This document shows positions 44,401 through 53,973 of a stretch of DNA of 64,000 nt, in pieces. A program made the translations under genes and the position numbers. Under the pieces are notes generated by a model that worked only from the letters and a program-made list of their open reading frames with translations, was not told where the DNA came from and ran no database searches. The stretch is taken from positions 1-64,000 of the forward strand of contig JAIBAM010000004.1 in assembly GCA_019695175.1 (NCBI GenBank). The letters are read 5' to 3'. The stretch comes from Bdellovibrionales bacterium. Its GTDB lineage: Bacteria > Bdellovibrionota > Bdellovibrionia > Bdellovibrionales > UBA1609. Each line of letters begins with the position of its first letter. Position 1 is the first letter of the stretch.

Positions 44401-46038
44401 ATGAAAAAATTCAAAGATCTCTCAGCACTCGACTGTTCCAGACCTATCTTTATTTTTATCATTATTGGGTTTTTTAATCTTATTGCATTCGGTGGAGTTC
44501 TAGTGGGGGAGGTGGCCCAGGCCACGGTTGTGCCAGATTTTTATAAGTGCGAAGGTAAAGTTTCTGGTCAGTGGGTTTATGGTCGTGCTCCTTATGCTTG
44601 TAATGCCGATTCTTTTGGTGAGGATCAAACTGTTTTCACTCATTTTGGAAAACTCCTTTTTAATGATCAAAAAACCACAACCGATGAACGAAATCGCTAT
44701 ATGCAGGAATTGTACAGCGTCATTCGTGATGCAGCTCGGTATTATTTGAAAAAAAGAAAGCCCCAGGTCGACGGGGAAGAAATGAAGTGGTGGATTTTAG
44801 GAATTATGGCCACAGCAAGTAACGAAAGTTATTGGAGTCATTATCGTATCGCCGATGATGGACGACTTAAGATGATGAGGGGAGATTATGGTCATGGACA
44901 CGGTTTAATGCAAGTGGATGATCGGGCTCATTTTAATGCAGTGACCACGGGTCTCGCTTGGAACATCATTGGCAACATCACTTACTCCATGGATGAATTT
45001 TATCTTAATTGGGAAAAGGCCCCTTCACAAAAATGTGTCAATGGGGCCAAAGATTACGAATCAAGAGTGCGTTCAGCTTGGAGCGCTTACAATGGAGGGC
45101 CTTCGAAACTTTGTCGTTGGACTAACCCAAATGATAAGTGGGCTCGAAATGATAAGAATTTTTTTAATGCCCTGCGCTCTCTCGCATGGGAAAACTATGT
45201 GGCTGACAAAAATAAAGTGGCTTCTGTAAATGTTCCTTGTTTGGTAGAACAGCAGGAAAATTGTCCTCCTCCCAATTCGGAATTGCCAGGTGAAACATTA
45301 GATCCACGCAAGCTTTATCGTTACGAGGCTACGCCCGGGGGCTTTTGTACATTCCATTTGCAACAGCTTTCTTGTGTGGAAAACTTTAGGGATGCCACTT
45401 GTCTTTTAGCTGTAAACCCTTCAGTTTTATTCAGTAACGAGGAGTCCCTTGAGGTTTTAAAACCAGAAGTCATAAAAGGTGTGGATCTCATTGGTTTAGA
45501 TCGACATCAAATTTGTGTCCAATACGAGCCCCATTTGTTTGCGGTGGGAACGAAAGTGCTGCTTAAAAAATCTATTAATTTACGTCAGACTCCAGGTGGA
45601 GGAGTGCTGGCCGTGGTTCCGAATCAAACAGTGCTTGAAGTTTTAGATTTTGAACTGAGGGATTCCATAAAAAAAGATCGTTATTACCAAGTTCAATATA
45701 AAAATAAAATTGGCTTTATTTTTGGAGGCGATCGTGAAGATTCTAGCTCTTGGCTTGAGCGCAGTATTGCCATTCCAAGTGAAAAGTTTTTTGTAACACC
45801 GGCTCTGAGCTACATTGAAGTCAGCAATACATCAGGGATAAATTTGCGCAAAACTCCACAGGGTGAATGGCTTGTTTCCATCCCTTACAGAACTAAACTT
45901 CAAGTTTTAGATTCCCTAGTACTCGGTGGCAATAACTCACTCTACTACTTGGTCCGTTATCGAGGCTACCAAGGGTATCTGTACTCGGGAAGATTTCTTC
46001 CCACCATCACAGTGGAAGAATGGACTCGGGGACTATAG
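44401..46038 (+). CDS. Secreted lytic transglycosylase-like protein with two SH3 domains
   Basis: The 545 residues start with a hydrophobic export segment (about 13-42). The lysozyme-like SLT fold (about 95-260) shows a candidate catalytic Glu142 in ATASNESYWSHY, GHGHGLMQV (164-172) and SAYNGGPSKLCRW (228-240), the classic SLT triplet. Several cysteines suggest disulfides. Two bacterial SH3 domains (about 390-440 and 475-535; each with INLRxTPxG) would bind the cell wall. A host- or self-directed peptidoglycan role fits a predatory lifestyle. There is no clear ribosome site before ATG 44401. The next genes follow closely on the same strand. Confidence 0.8.
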   Translation: MKKFKDLSALDCSRPIFIFIIIGFFNLIAFGGVLVGEVAQATVVPDFYKCEGKVSGQWVYGRAPYACNADSFGEDQTVFTHFGKLLFNDQKTTTDERNRYMQELYSVIRDAARYYLKKRKPQVDGEEMKWWILGIMATASNESYWSHYRIADDGRLKMMRGDYGHGHGLMQVDDRAHFNAVTTGLAWNIIGNITYSMDEFYLNWEKAPSQKCVNGAKDYESRVRSAWSAYNGGPSKLCRWTNPNDKWARNDKNFFNALRSLAWENYVADKNKVASVNVPCLVEQQENCPPPNSELPGETLDPRKLYRYEATPGGFCTFHLQQLSCVENFRDATCLLAVNPSVLFSNEESLEVLKPEVIKGVDLIGLDRHQICVQYEPHLFAVGTKVLLKKSINLRQTPGGGVLAVVPNQTVLEVLDFELRDSIKKDRYYQVQYKNKIGFIFGGDREDSSSWLERSIAIPSEKFFVTPALSYIEVSNTSGINLRKTPQGEWLVSIPYRTKLQVLDSLVLGGNNSLYYLVRYRGYQGYLYSGRFLPTITVEEWTRGL

Positions 46039-46064
46039 TTAGTGGTTGTTGATAGGAAAATAAA

Positions 46065-46958
46065 ATGAAAAAAAATATTAGGTTTGGGTTTATAAGTGGG
46101 ATGCTTTTTTTGTCTTTGGTCAGCGTTTATTTTTTTAGAGAACCTTTGTCTAGGCACCCGTTGCAAAAACTATTTTCAATTCCAGCTTTAGATCCCCTTT
46201 ATTTTCTGAAGCAAACGGAATTACAAAGACAAGTCAAAAAAAGTAAGGGCGAAATTCGTTTGCAGGGATTTACAAATGGATATCTTCCCAAAAGAGAACT
46301 AAGTTCTTCGGAGTCAAAGCAAAGGGATTTGCATTTTTCTGAACCCAGCAAGCACTCCCAAGATGATTCTAAATTGCAGCCAGTTACCAAAGAAGAACTT
46401 ATGGCTTTGAAACAATGTTATGCGACGCAAACCTGTAATTTTCCCCAAACGGATCCCCGATCCTATGAATTTGCTTTGGGTCGAGCCATTGCCCTTGGTC
46501 TTAAGAATTACTTTGAACAAAATAAAAATAATTTACAATCCCTTGAGGATTTAACTGCATTAGCCCAAGACTTTATTCAAAGTCGGGATGGTTTTGTCCA
46601 AGATCAAGCTCTGGATATATTGGCCTATCTACCACCTTCGGCCGAAAATTTAGAATCGTTAACCCAAGCTTTGAAGGATTCATCAGATGGGGATTTAATT
46701 GAAAAATCATTGGCGGAATGCAAACGTTATTTGAATTCAGAAAATGGGGAAAAAGTGGATCAATTTGTACAGCATATTGTTGAGTCAGGAGGGCATTTTT
46801 CATCCCAAAGGATAGCCTCCCAAATTATTCCATTTATAAATGAAAAAAATTTCCAAAAATATCAGCAGATTTTGGCGCGTTTGCCAAAAGAATCTGTGGC
46901 AGCACGCAATCTAAAAGCCAGTATGGAGGAGTATCTCTTACTTAAGAGGGGATCTTAA
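46065..46958 (+). CDS. Membrane-anchored or secreted protein of unknown function
   Basis: This 297-residue protein has one N-terminal hydrophobic segment (about 6-24) and a polar, largely helical remainder. The second half (about 145-290) has repeated helix pairs that could be HEAT-like, without a clear signature. AGGAAAATAAA precedes the ATG. It lies 26 bases after the transglycosylase stop, so they may be one transcript. No function can be assigned. Confidence 0.65.
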   Translation: MKKNIRFGFISGMLFLSLVSVYFFREPLSRHPLQKLFSIPALDPLYFLKQTELQRQVKKSKGEIRLQGFTNGYLPKRELSSSESKQRDLHFSEPSKHSQDDSKLQPVTKEELMALKQCYATQTCNFPQTDPRSYEFALGRAIALGLKNYFEQNKNNLQSLEDLTALAQDFIQSRDGFVQDQALDILAYLPPSAENLESLTQALKDSSDGDLIEKSLAECKRYLNSENGEKVDQFVQHIVESGGHFSSQRIASQIIPFINEKNFQKYQQILARLPKESVAARNLKASMEEYLLLKRGS

Positions 46959-47017
46959 TGATTGACGCCACTTCTTTGTCCGTGCATCTTTGAATAAAAC
47001 TTGGAAGCAACACAACA

Positions 47018-47695
47018 ATGGAATATTTTAATAGAACTCTAGCTTTAATCTTATGTGTACAACTGTTTTTCTTTGGGGAGATAGTGCTCGCCGGGCCAGC
47101 TCCTCTTATCTCCACATCCGTGGCTCAGGTGGATAAGCATATTGTTACCAGTCGAGAAGTCAAAATAAGCTTTGCCATTGATCAAGTCTTTAATAAAAGT
47201 TTTAATTTTGTTATTCCTGAAGTTCATACCGATGTCTTTTATGCCTTGGTAAATAAACATGTAACGGAGTGGTCCGTTTACTTGGAGGCCTTGAGTCTGC
47301 AAGAAATTAAGCCAGACTCCGTTGAGCTACAAAAGTGGGTGCAAAAAGTTGAGACTCAATTAAAAAAAAATAAATCTTGGCAAGAGCTCCAGGTTTCTCA
47401 AGCTGAATTGAAAGAGTTTTTAACCCAAAAATTAATGTCGCAAAAAATGATTCGCTTTCGTGAGCAGTCCTACGTTACTCCAATCTCTGAATTGGATGTG
47501 CAAAAATACTATGAAACATTTAAGAAAAACTTTGCAAAAATGAGTTTGGATAAGGCGAAAGAAGATATAAAAAAAATTTTGACCAACCAGCAAATACAAA
47601 AAAGAGTCCAGGATTGGTATGAAGTTTTAAGGGCCAAATATCAAGCTCGACAAAATCCCAATGAAAAAACCTCAGAAAAAAATAACAAAAAATGA
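47018..47695 (+). CDS. Periplasmic SurA-N-like protein
   Basis: The 225 residues have a signal peptide (about 1-26, cut after VLAGPA-like residues). A segment VAQVDKHIVTSREVKISFAI matches the opening of SurA-type chaperones, where a short strand is followed by the first chaperone helix. Helical sequence follows, with a highly charged C-terminus. No parvulin prolyl-isomerase domain is present, so it would be a chaperone-only relative. The stop overlaps the next gene in ATGA. Confidence 0.6.
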   Translation: MEYFNRTLALILCVQLFFFGEIVLAGPAPLISTSVAQVDKHIVTSREVKISFAIDQVFNKSFNFVIPEVHTDVFYALVNKHVTEWSVYLEALSLQEIKPDSVELQKWVQKVETQLKKNKSWQELQVSQAELKEFLTQKLMSQKMIRFREQSYVTPISELDVQKYYETFKKNFAKMSLDKAKEDIKKILTNQQIQKRVQDWYEVLRAKYQARQNPNEKTSEKNNKK

Positions 47696-48159
47696 GTTTA
47701 AAACCTCAATCAATTCGTATCGGAAATCTTCAAGAAGCCGATGTGGATTCGGTTTTTTCCATATTGGAACAGGTTTACCAAAAATCTATTTATCCTGTGG
47801 GGGGTGCTTGGAATAGGAGACTGCTTGAATTGCAAATTCAAAATGACCCCAGTTTGGGTTTGTGGAAAAATAAAAAACTTTGTTCATTTTTGTTTTACCG
47901 CGAGATGGACTCTATTTGGGAGATAACTCTTTTAGCTACGGACCTTTCTGAGCAGGAGAAAGGCTATATGAGTGCTTTGTTAAAGCACTTTTTGCAAACT
48001 CTTCCCAAGGGAAATCAAATTTGGCTGGAAGTCCATGAATTAAATCTTTTGGCGCAAAAACTTTACACTAAATTTGGCTTTCGAAAGTCTGGAGTACGAC
48101 CCAAATATTATCGTGATGGAAATAATGCGATTTTATTTACCTACAAAACATTGTCGTAG
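47692..48159 (+). CDS. GNAT-family N-acetyltransferase
   Basis: This 155-residue protein has a compact GNAT layout: IRIGNLQEADVDSVFSILEQVY at the start and WLEVHELNLLAQKLYTKFGFRKSGVRPKYY at the end, the latter typical of RimI-type acetyltransferases. The central acetyl-CoA loop is poorly conserved (SEQEKGYMSALL in place of Q/RxxGxA/G), so the assignment to RimI itself is unsafe. It is coupled to the preceding gene by a four-base overlap. Confidence 0.75.
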   Translation: MSLKPQSIRIGNLQEADVDSVFSILEQVYQKSIYPVGGAWNRRLLELQIQNDPSLGLWKNKKLCSFLFYREMDSIWEITLLATDLSEQEKGYMSALLKHFLQTLPKGNQIWLEVHELNLLAQKLYTKFGFRKSGVRPKYYRDGNNAILFTYKTLS

Positions 48160-48210
48160 TAAAACTAACTTGATTAGGAACTTTTTTTGATTTATTTGCT
48201 CTGTTCGTCA

Positions 48211-48230
48211 CAAACTTGAAATCAAGTTTG
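48211..48230. terminator. Perfect 9-bp inverted repeat between convergent genes
   Basis: CAAACTTGA-AA-TCAAGTTTG directly abuts the stop of the coiled-coil gene (48231) and lies 51 bases after the acetyltransferase stop. A bidirectional terminator is likely from its position, although no strong T-run follows. Confidence 0.45.
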
Positions 48231-50156
48231 CTAATTATTTGAATTTTTAACTCTGGGTTCTTTTAAAATATCTGAATAATATCCTCTGCAAAGTGGTTCT
48301 TCACAACATTGACCAACCATTTGAGCAGTTAAATATAATTTATTTAAAATAATAAGGTTTAATTTCAAATCTGATATCCAATGGATGTTCAGCTCCAATT
48401 CTTGGCAAAATTTTATAGGGTTTATCTCTGAAATTGTTTTGTCTAAGCTGCTTTTGTTTGTTGTACATGATAACACTTTTTTGAGATCAGAATTTAAAGC
48501 GTTAAATCTGTCTATAAAATTTTCTTTATTTTGAGTTTTCAAGATCGATGAAGCGGAAATCGACTGATTGTTTAAAGTTTGTATAAAGTCAGTATAAGAT
48601 TTAGCACTATCTATGATAGTGTTGATTTCTTCTAATTTAGAATCAATATTTAATATTTGAGTCTTAAGTTTTAACTTGCTTGAGGTAAGTGTATCTTTGT
48701 TTTTAGAAATAACATAAAGTTTTGTTTTTATCTCATTTTTGCAGAGGACTTCATTTTTTAAATTGTTTAGGAGATTCATTCTCTGGTGATTTACTAAATT
48801 TTCCAGGGCAGCTATTTGGTAGTTATAATCTTTAAGTGTTAAAGCGAGAGCTTGTTCAAACGCCGACTGAATTTTTGCGGCAGCGGATAACCTCTCGTAC
48901 CAAGGTTTGTTTTTTTGCGCGATGACCTCGTCCATTCTTTCTAAGATAAATTCTGCATTGGCGACTACTTCGATTTGATTCTTATTTGAGATAAGAGAAT
49001 GTAATTTGTTGCCTGTTTCATTATTATTTTTGGCTAAGACAATTCCCCACAGTTTGTTCAAAGTACTATTGATAATTTCATCCAATTTTTTGGCATCTGC
49101 TTCAGGTTTTAAAAGAGTACATCCATATTCTTTATTATTTTCAACTTCAAGTTCAGTCTGATTTAATTCAATTTTTTTATCCAAAATTCCTATTTCATTT
49201 TGAGTATGATTCCTTTGATCTTTTAGATTGCCAGCTATTGCTTTCCATCTTTCGATTTCAGAGTTGTAGAAATCTAATTTGATTTCATTTAAATTATGAG
49301 CGCTTAAGAGTAATTGTATTTGCATGTTAAATTCAGACTCTTTCAATTCGTTGTTTGAACAATTTGAATTAAGACAAAAAGATCCGCGAACATGATCATA
49401 ATTAGATAAAAAAACAGGTTTTCCTATTTCTTTTTGACGCTGAATAGCTTTTGCGATGAAAGAAAAGCTTCCATTTTTAGTTAAAGACATTTCCCTCAAG
49501 GCGCCTTTTGTTTGGGTAAGGGCCAAAATTAGGGTGTCACCTTTAAAGGTCTTTGAAGAAACTCTTACCGTTTTACTTGAACTCTTTTCTTTATAACAGG
49601 TGCTCAATATCAAGTTTGGGTCATGGTCCCTATTCGTTCTGATTTGTTGGAGCCATTTTGAAAATAGTTCTATTTGTTTGTTTTCAAATTCTTTTATTCC
49701 TGAGTTTATTAGACTACGCGCTAGATCGGGGCTTTCACTCCGAACTTCGCTACTGGAACCTACTGCAATATTTATTTGCGCAATTTGTCTTTGCGAATGT
49801 TCTGTGTATAAGCCAAGATACTCTTTTTGAAGTTTAGTATAATGTTCAAAAGTACTATTGAGCTGGTAAAGTTCATCGATCAATAAACTATCATCTGGAT
49901 GGGACTTATCCTTTGGATTTTCAGGTTTTATGAATTCTGAAATTCCAAATCCAGCAATACCTGCGGCTAATATAACAGCAACACTTGTTGCTCCTGTAAG
50001 GGCAGTTGCTTTTCCGAAAGAGTTTATTGTATTTTCAAAAATATTTTTTGTTTTTAAATTTCTTGTATCAAAATGAGGATTAAATAAAGCAAGGGTTAAA
50101 TAAAATAAAACTATCCAAAAAATATTTTTTTTAATCTTATGTTCCACAGTTCCCAC
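48231..50156 (-). CDS. Large coiled-coil envelope protein of unknown function
   Basis: The 641 residues have an N-terminal hydrophobic segment (about 10-25) and a second, glycine/alanine-rich one (about 50-72), then a long, charged, largely helical region (about 90-560) with coiled-coil character. Cysteines cluster at the end (VGQCCEEPLCRGYY), suggesting an oxidising compartment. The gene is more AT-rich than the conserved operons nearby. No relatives or domains are recognised. It stands alone between convergent and divergent neighbours. Confidence 0.65.
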   Translation of the reverse strand: MGTVEHKIKKNIFWIVLFYLTLALFNPHFDTRNLKTKNIFENTINSFGKATALTGATSVAVILAAGIAGFGISEFIKPENPKDKSHPDDSLLIDELYQLNSTFEHYTKLQKEYLGLYTEHSQRQIAQINIAVGSSSEVRSESPDLARSLINSGIKEFENKQIELFSKWLQQIRTNRDHDPNLILSTCYKEKSSSKTVRVSSKTFKGDTLILALTQTKGALREMSLTKNGSFSFIAKAIQRQKEIGKPVFLSNYDHVRGSFCLNSNCSNNELKESEFNMQIQLLLSAHNLNEIKLDFYNSEIERWKAIAGNLKDQRNHTQNEIGILDKKIELNQTELEVENNKEYGCTLLKPEADAKKLDEIINSTLNKLWGIVLAKNNNETGNKLHSLISNKNQIEVVANAEFILERMDEVIAQKNKPWYERLSAAAKIQSAFEQALALTLKDYNYQIAALENLVNHQRMNLLNNLKNEVLCKNEIKTKLYVISKNKDTLTSSKLKLKTQILNIDSKLEEINTIIDSAKSYTDFIQTLNNQSISASSILKTQNKENFIDRFNALNSDLKKVLSCTTNKSSLDKTISEINPIKFCQELELNIHWISDLKLNLIILNKLYLTAQMVGQCCEEPLCRGYYSDILKEPRVKNSNN

Positions 50157-50592
50157 TCTTTATTTTTAAATAATAATTTTTAATAGAATTAACTTAAAAA
50201 AAACAACTGATAGGATCTGTTTATAAATTTTTCACATATATTCGCCAAGGCAAACAGGCTTGCCTGTTCTTGGAATTAATAAGTTTTGTCGAGAACTCTT
50301 TTAAAAACTGATTTGTCTGTGTAAGATATTCACCAACGCAGGGATGGATTTGGTAGTAAAACGGGTTTGGCTTTTCAAATTTAAAAATTTCTGAAAATGG
50401 TTCAAAGATATGAAGTTTTTAAAAAGTATCGACGAGAAGATTAATAGGAAGATCATAAAAAGTGCGCCGGCAGAATTTAAATATTATTATCATTTGATAA
50501 GGGTGGGTCCACAGCAAAGACTACGGAAGCACCTTTTATTAAGGATTGCGCAGAGCTCGCCGTTACTTTTTTGGGGTCTACATCAAAACTTA
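50157..50592. other. Intergenic region between the coiled-coil and barrel genes
   Basis: It contains an inverted repeat, AACAGGC-TT-GCCTGTT (50253-50268). A 69-residue plus frame (50410-50619, beginning MKFLKSIDEKINRK) has natural composition but no ribosome site and overlaps the end of the barrel gene. I leave it uncalled; it may be a gene remnant. Confidence 0.4.
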
Positions 50593-51972
50593 TTAAAAGT
50601 GATACCTGGCGTTTATTAAAAAGGTGGCGTAGCTGGACTCCTCGATGAGCTTAAGATCTTTAGGACGATATTTTTGAGCTAAAGAGTCAGAGTTGGTACG
50701 ATGGATTAAGTTCTTGCTGTAGCGAAACTCGGCTCCGATTGAAAAAGTGTCATTCACCATAAAGTCAGTACCTACAAGTCCAATGATATCAATGGCATGG
50801 GATGTAGCTGTACTGTCAATATTTTCAGATGAATAGTAACTATACCCGTAACCATAGTCTTTATTAAGGTTGGTATATTTGCGGTAGGTATAGTTGGCGC
50901 CAAGACCAAGGTACGGTTTAAAGTTACCTTCACTTTGGGCTAAGAAAGAATATTTTAAGGCACCGATCACATGATATTGGTCCAAGTTCCTATAGAGTGG
51001 TGCGCCAGAGACCCAGTAAATATCATCAATGTCTAAGTTAGTGTAGATAAGTCCAGTTTCAAAAATAAATTTGCTATCTGTTTTAATATCTAACAACAAC
51101 CCAACCGATCCTTTGCTCTCCACATTGTCTCCATCAGGATAAGTTGTCGTACCGAGGGCCACTCCAAAGGAATATTTTTTACTGATTCCAGGAGATGCGT
51201 TGATTCCTGAGTTTTCATCCGCTTCATTTTTGTTTTTTACCGAAGACGATTTGTTATTGTCTGATGAATGGTTTTTATCATCTTTTATGGCGTTAATGAT
51301 TTCTTCTTTTGCACCATTAAGATCCTCTGGGGTTAATTTTTTATCTAATTTATCACTTGGTTCAACGGCTTGTTGTGTTGGAGCGTACAGAATAATTGGC
51401 GTTGCTTGAACCGGGGTTGCTGGTGGCTGGGGTGGTTGTTGAACTTGTGGTGTTGCGGGAACTGTTGGTGGTGTTGTTGGCTCAATATTTGGAACCATTT
51501 TTTCTCCACCACTGTTTTTTCCATTTCCAAATAATCTTTCAGTTCGGGTTCTTTCATCTTCCAATCGTGAACTTTCTAATTTTTCTACGATCTGTTGTTC
51601 GGTTTGGACTTCAATTTCTTGTCTTTTTTTGCGCAATTGTTCGGCCCGAGACTCTGCTAAGGGGGCGGCTTCAACGTAAGTGGCGGGTTGTTTTATAATT
51701 GTAACTGTTGGCTGTGCGATAATAGGAGCATTGTTTCTCTGAGAGATCGAATTGATATTTTCCCTTTGGTTTATATTTTGATTCATATCAATATTCTGAT
51801 TTTGGCGACGTAATGAGCCAGGGTCATTCTTGAGATTCATTTGACTGTCATTTCTTATTTCAGAGTCTGAGATGTAATTTTGTCCATGAACTTGATTGGT
51901 GGCGCACATAGCAATAGCTAAAATGATAACGGTTCTTGATGGGCTAAATAAATTCATGTTTTTATTTCTCAT
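50593..51972 (-). CDS. Outer-membrane beta-barrel protein with disordered N-terminal region
   Basis: The 459 residues have a signal peptide (about 1-30, ending VHGQ). A low-complexity region follows, rich in Asn, Gln, Pro and Glu (about 35-235), including PPTVPATPQVQQPPQPPATP. The C-terminal barrel (about 265-459) has alternating amphipathic strands and the closing phenylalanine of outer-membrane proteins (INARYHF). The barrel resembles small OmpA- or Opa-like porin-type domains of 8 strands. GAGG lies 7 bases before the ATG. The extended N-terminal region could span the periplasm. Function is unknown. Confidence 0.75.
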   Translation of the reverse strand: MRNKNMNLFSPSRTVIILAIAMCATNQVHGQNYISDSEIRNDSQMNLKNDPGSLRRQNQNIDMNQNINQRENINSISQRNNAPIIAQPTVTIIKQPATYVEAAPLAESRAEQLRKKRQEIEVQTEQQIVEKLESSRLEDERTRTERLFGNGKNSGGEKMVPNIEPTTPPTVPATPQVQQPPQPPATPVQATPIILYAPTQQAVEPSDKLDKKLTPEDLNGAKEEIINAIKDDKNHSSDNNKSSSVKNKNEADENSGINASPGISKKYSFGVALGTTTYPDGDNVESKGSVGLLLDIKTDSKFIFETGLIYTNLDIDDIYWVSGAPLYRNLDQYHVIGALKYSFLAQSEGNFKPYLGLGANYTYRKYTNLNKDYGYGYSYYSSENIDSTATSHAIDIIGLVGTDFMVNDTFSIGAEFRYSKNLIHRTNSDSLAQKYRPKDLKLIEESSYATFLINARYHF

Positions 51973-52457
51973 AACAATTCCTCAGGAAATAGTATTTTTG
52001 GAAAGAGACCTCAAGGGAGTTATGAGCAAATTCTATGCCCATAATTTTTGCGGTTTAAATGGATTGGCAAAGTTGGTAAAACCATGCGCCGCAGAGTACG
52101 CAATATAAAGGTGACATAAATTGTTATTGTAGTGACAAACTTTGTTTGTATGAACCTTTAGGTACTAACACAGAAGGTGTAATTTTAGAGGTGCTATAGG
52201 TACTGCAAAGAAGGATGCCGCAAAGTAAGATAAAAGGAGTTATGGAGAGAAAATTAGAAAAAAAGAAGCGTACAGTCTGAATAATTTTTAAAGATCTGGG
52301 TGAAGGATGAGGTAAAGACTCATATCGCATGAATAAGATCGCATAAATAAAATTTTATGAACCAGCTTAGATAAGAAATAAGCTTATATGAGATGAGAAA
52401 TAAGTTTATATGAGATAAGAGTCGCTCACTTTTTGAAATTTTTAACATTTAGATTAT
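51973..52457. other. Intergenic region with tandem repeats downstream of the NupC-type gene
   Basis: No firm gene. A 68-residue minus frame (52124-52330) has a hydrophobic stretch ending in LLCGILLCSTYS, possibly a small lipoprotein, but no ribosome site. Two kinds of tandem repeat lie at 52324-52351 (14-bp, ATCGCATGAATAAG) and 52369-52420 (22-bp). The promoter of the barrel gene should be at the left end. Confidence 0.4.
52369..52420. repeat. 22-bp tandem repeat, 2.4 copies
   Basis: AGATAAGAAATAAGCTTATA with two further bases (52369-52390), then a copy with two changes (52391-52412), then the first 8 bases of a third. A similar 14-bp doublet precedes it at 52324-52351. Confidence 0.85.
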
Positions 52458-53804
52458 TTATATTAAAAAACCAGCCATGGCGGCCATCATAAAAGTGGCT
52501 AAAGTGCCGCCAATAACACTTTTAATTCCCAGTCGCGCCAGGTCGGCTTTGCGTGAGGGGGCCATGCCTCCAATGCCACCTATTTGCACGGCAATGGAAG
52601 AGAAATTAGCAAAACCACAAAGGGCATAGGAAAGAATCACGGCCGTACGATTTGAAAACTGATCACCTTTCTGAGCAAGATGGAAGTAAGCGACAAATTC
52701 GTTGAGCACAGTCTTTTCGCCCAGCAAAGAAGCTGCAGAAAAGCATTCCTTCCAAGGAATTCCCATGAGCCAGGCAAATGGTGCAAAGAACCAACCTAAA
52801 ATAACTTCAAAGCTCAGGGTGGTTGGTGAGATTGCAGTCGGATTTAGGCTGGAGGCGGTCATAATGTGATTTTGTGAAACTAAGCTCTGCCCCCACTCGT
52901 TAAAGTGGATCACATTTCCCACTAAAGCCAGAATTCCATTAATCATGGCGATAAGGGCAATGAACGCGAGAAGCATCCCCGCTACATTCAGGGCTAGCTG
53001 CAGACCTTCGGAGGCTCCTCCGGCGGCGGCTTCTAGCACATTTGTATAGCATTTTTGTTTAGCTTCTTCTGGAATAGAACCCATAGTTTTTGGGCTTTGA
53101 GTTTCGGGAAGAAGGAGTTTGGAAATCACTAAACTTGCCGGTGCAGACATAAAACTTGCGGTAACAAGATGTCCAGCGATGTCAGGGATAAATTGTCTGA
53201 GCATTCCTGTGTAAGCCGCTAGAACGCCCCCAGCCACACTAGCCATTCCCCCCACCATGATGGCGAGGAGTTCTGAATTTGTCATGTTGTTGACGAAGGG
53301 TTTGACGACCAAAGGAGCCTCTGTTTGTCCCACAAAAATATTAGCCGCATTAGAGAGCGATTCGGCTCCGCTGGTTCCCATAAATTTTTGCATGCCCACC
53401 GCTAAAAAATGGATCATCGGTTGCATGACTCCTATTTGATATAGCACCGCCATGAGTGAGGCCATAAAAATGATAGTGGGTAGAACCTGAAGCGCGAAAA
53501 TAAAACCCATTTTATCCACCTCAATCAAACTGCCAAAAATAAATTTACTTCCTTCATTGGTAAAATCTAAAACCTTGAGGACTCCGTTGTTGGCGAAGTC
53601 AAACAACCATCGCATGGGGCCAGGAACCCCGAGGGCGGGAATACCCAAGGCTAAAAGGGCAAAGGCCCATTGTAAAAGGGTGCCATTAATGACTCCACGC
53701 CATCGGATGTGCTGACGATGTGAGGAGAGTACATAAGCTATAAAAATAAATGAAAAAAAACCCAATAAACTTATAAGACGACTGGAAAATAAAAACTCCC
53801 CCAC
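52458..53804 (-). CDS. NupC-type concentrative nucleoside transporter
   Basis: This inner-membrane protein of about 448 residues belongs to the CNT family. The nucleoside-site motif GQTEAPLVVKP is followed by GGMASVAGGVLAAY. Near the C-terminus, CGFANFSSIAVQIGGIGGMAP is the second signature. CNT carriers import nucleosides with Na+ or H+. A TTG at 53828 opens the frame, but I chose GTG 53804 (MGEFLFSS), because AGGGAGG lies at the right distance upstream. Nucleoside uptake suits a predator feeding on host nucleic acids, an inference only. Confidence 0.92.
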   Translation of the reverse strand: MGEFLFSSRLISLLGFFSFIFIAYVLSSHRQHIRWRGVINGTLLQWAFALLALGIPALGVPGPMRWLFDFANNGVLKVLDFTNEGSKFIFGSLIEVDKMGFIFALQVLPTIIFMASLMAVLYQIGVMQPMIHFLAVGMQKFMGTSGAESLSNAANIFVGQTEAPLVVKPFVNNMTNSELLAIMVGGMASVAGGVLAAYTGMLRQFIPDIAGHLVTASFMSAPASLVISKLLLPETQSPKTMGSIPEEAKQKCYTNVLEAAAGGASEGLQLALNVAGMLLAFIALIAMINGILALVGNVIHFNEWGQSLVSQNHIMTASSLNPTAISPTTLSFEVILGWFFAPFAWLMGIPWKECFSAASLLGEKTVLNEFVAYFHLAQKGDQFSNRTAVILSYALCGFANFSSIAVQIGGIGGMAPSRKADLARLGIKSVIGGTLATFMMAAMAGFLI

Positions 53805-53973
53805 AATATTTCCCTCCCTCGGATTCAATTTTAATTTTTTGCTTGACCTTTTTTAGGCGTGGCAAATCTAAATAGGTTTTTAGCGACCCTATTTCTAGTA
53901 TCAGCAGTTCTTAGAGGTGAGTAACATCAATGCGTTGAAATTGAAAGTTCCATCTTTTGTTCAAGATTTTGAT

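Noticed and set aside
44133-44525. 130-residue minus frame between rimP and the transglycosylase
   Set aside because: Overlaps the transglycosylase export signal, has no ribosome site and no natural domain pattern.
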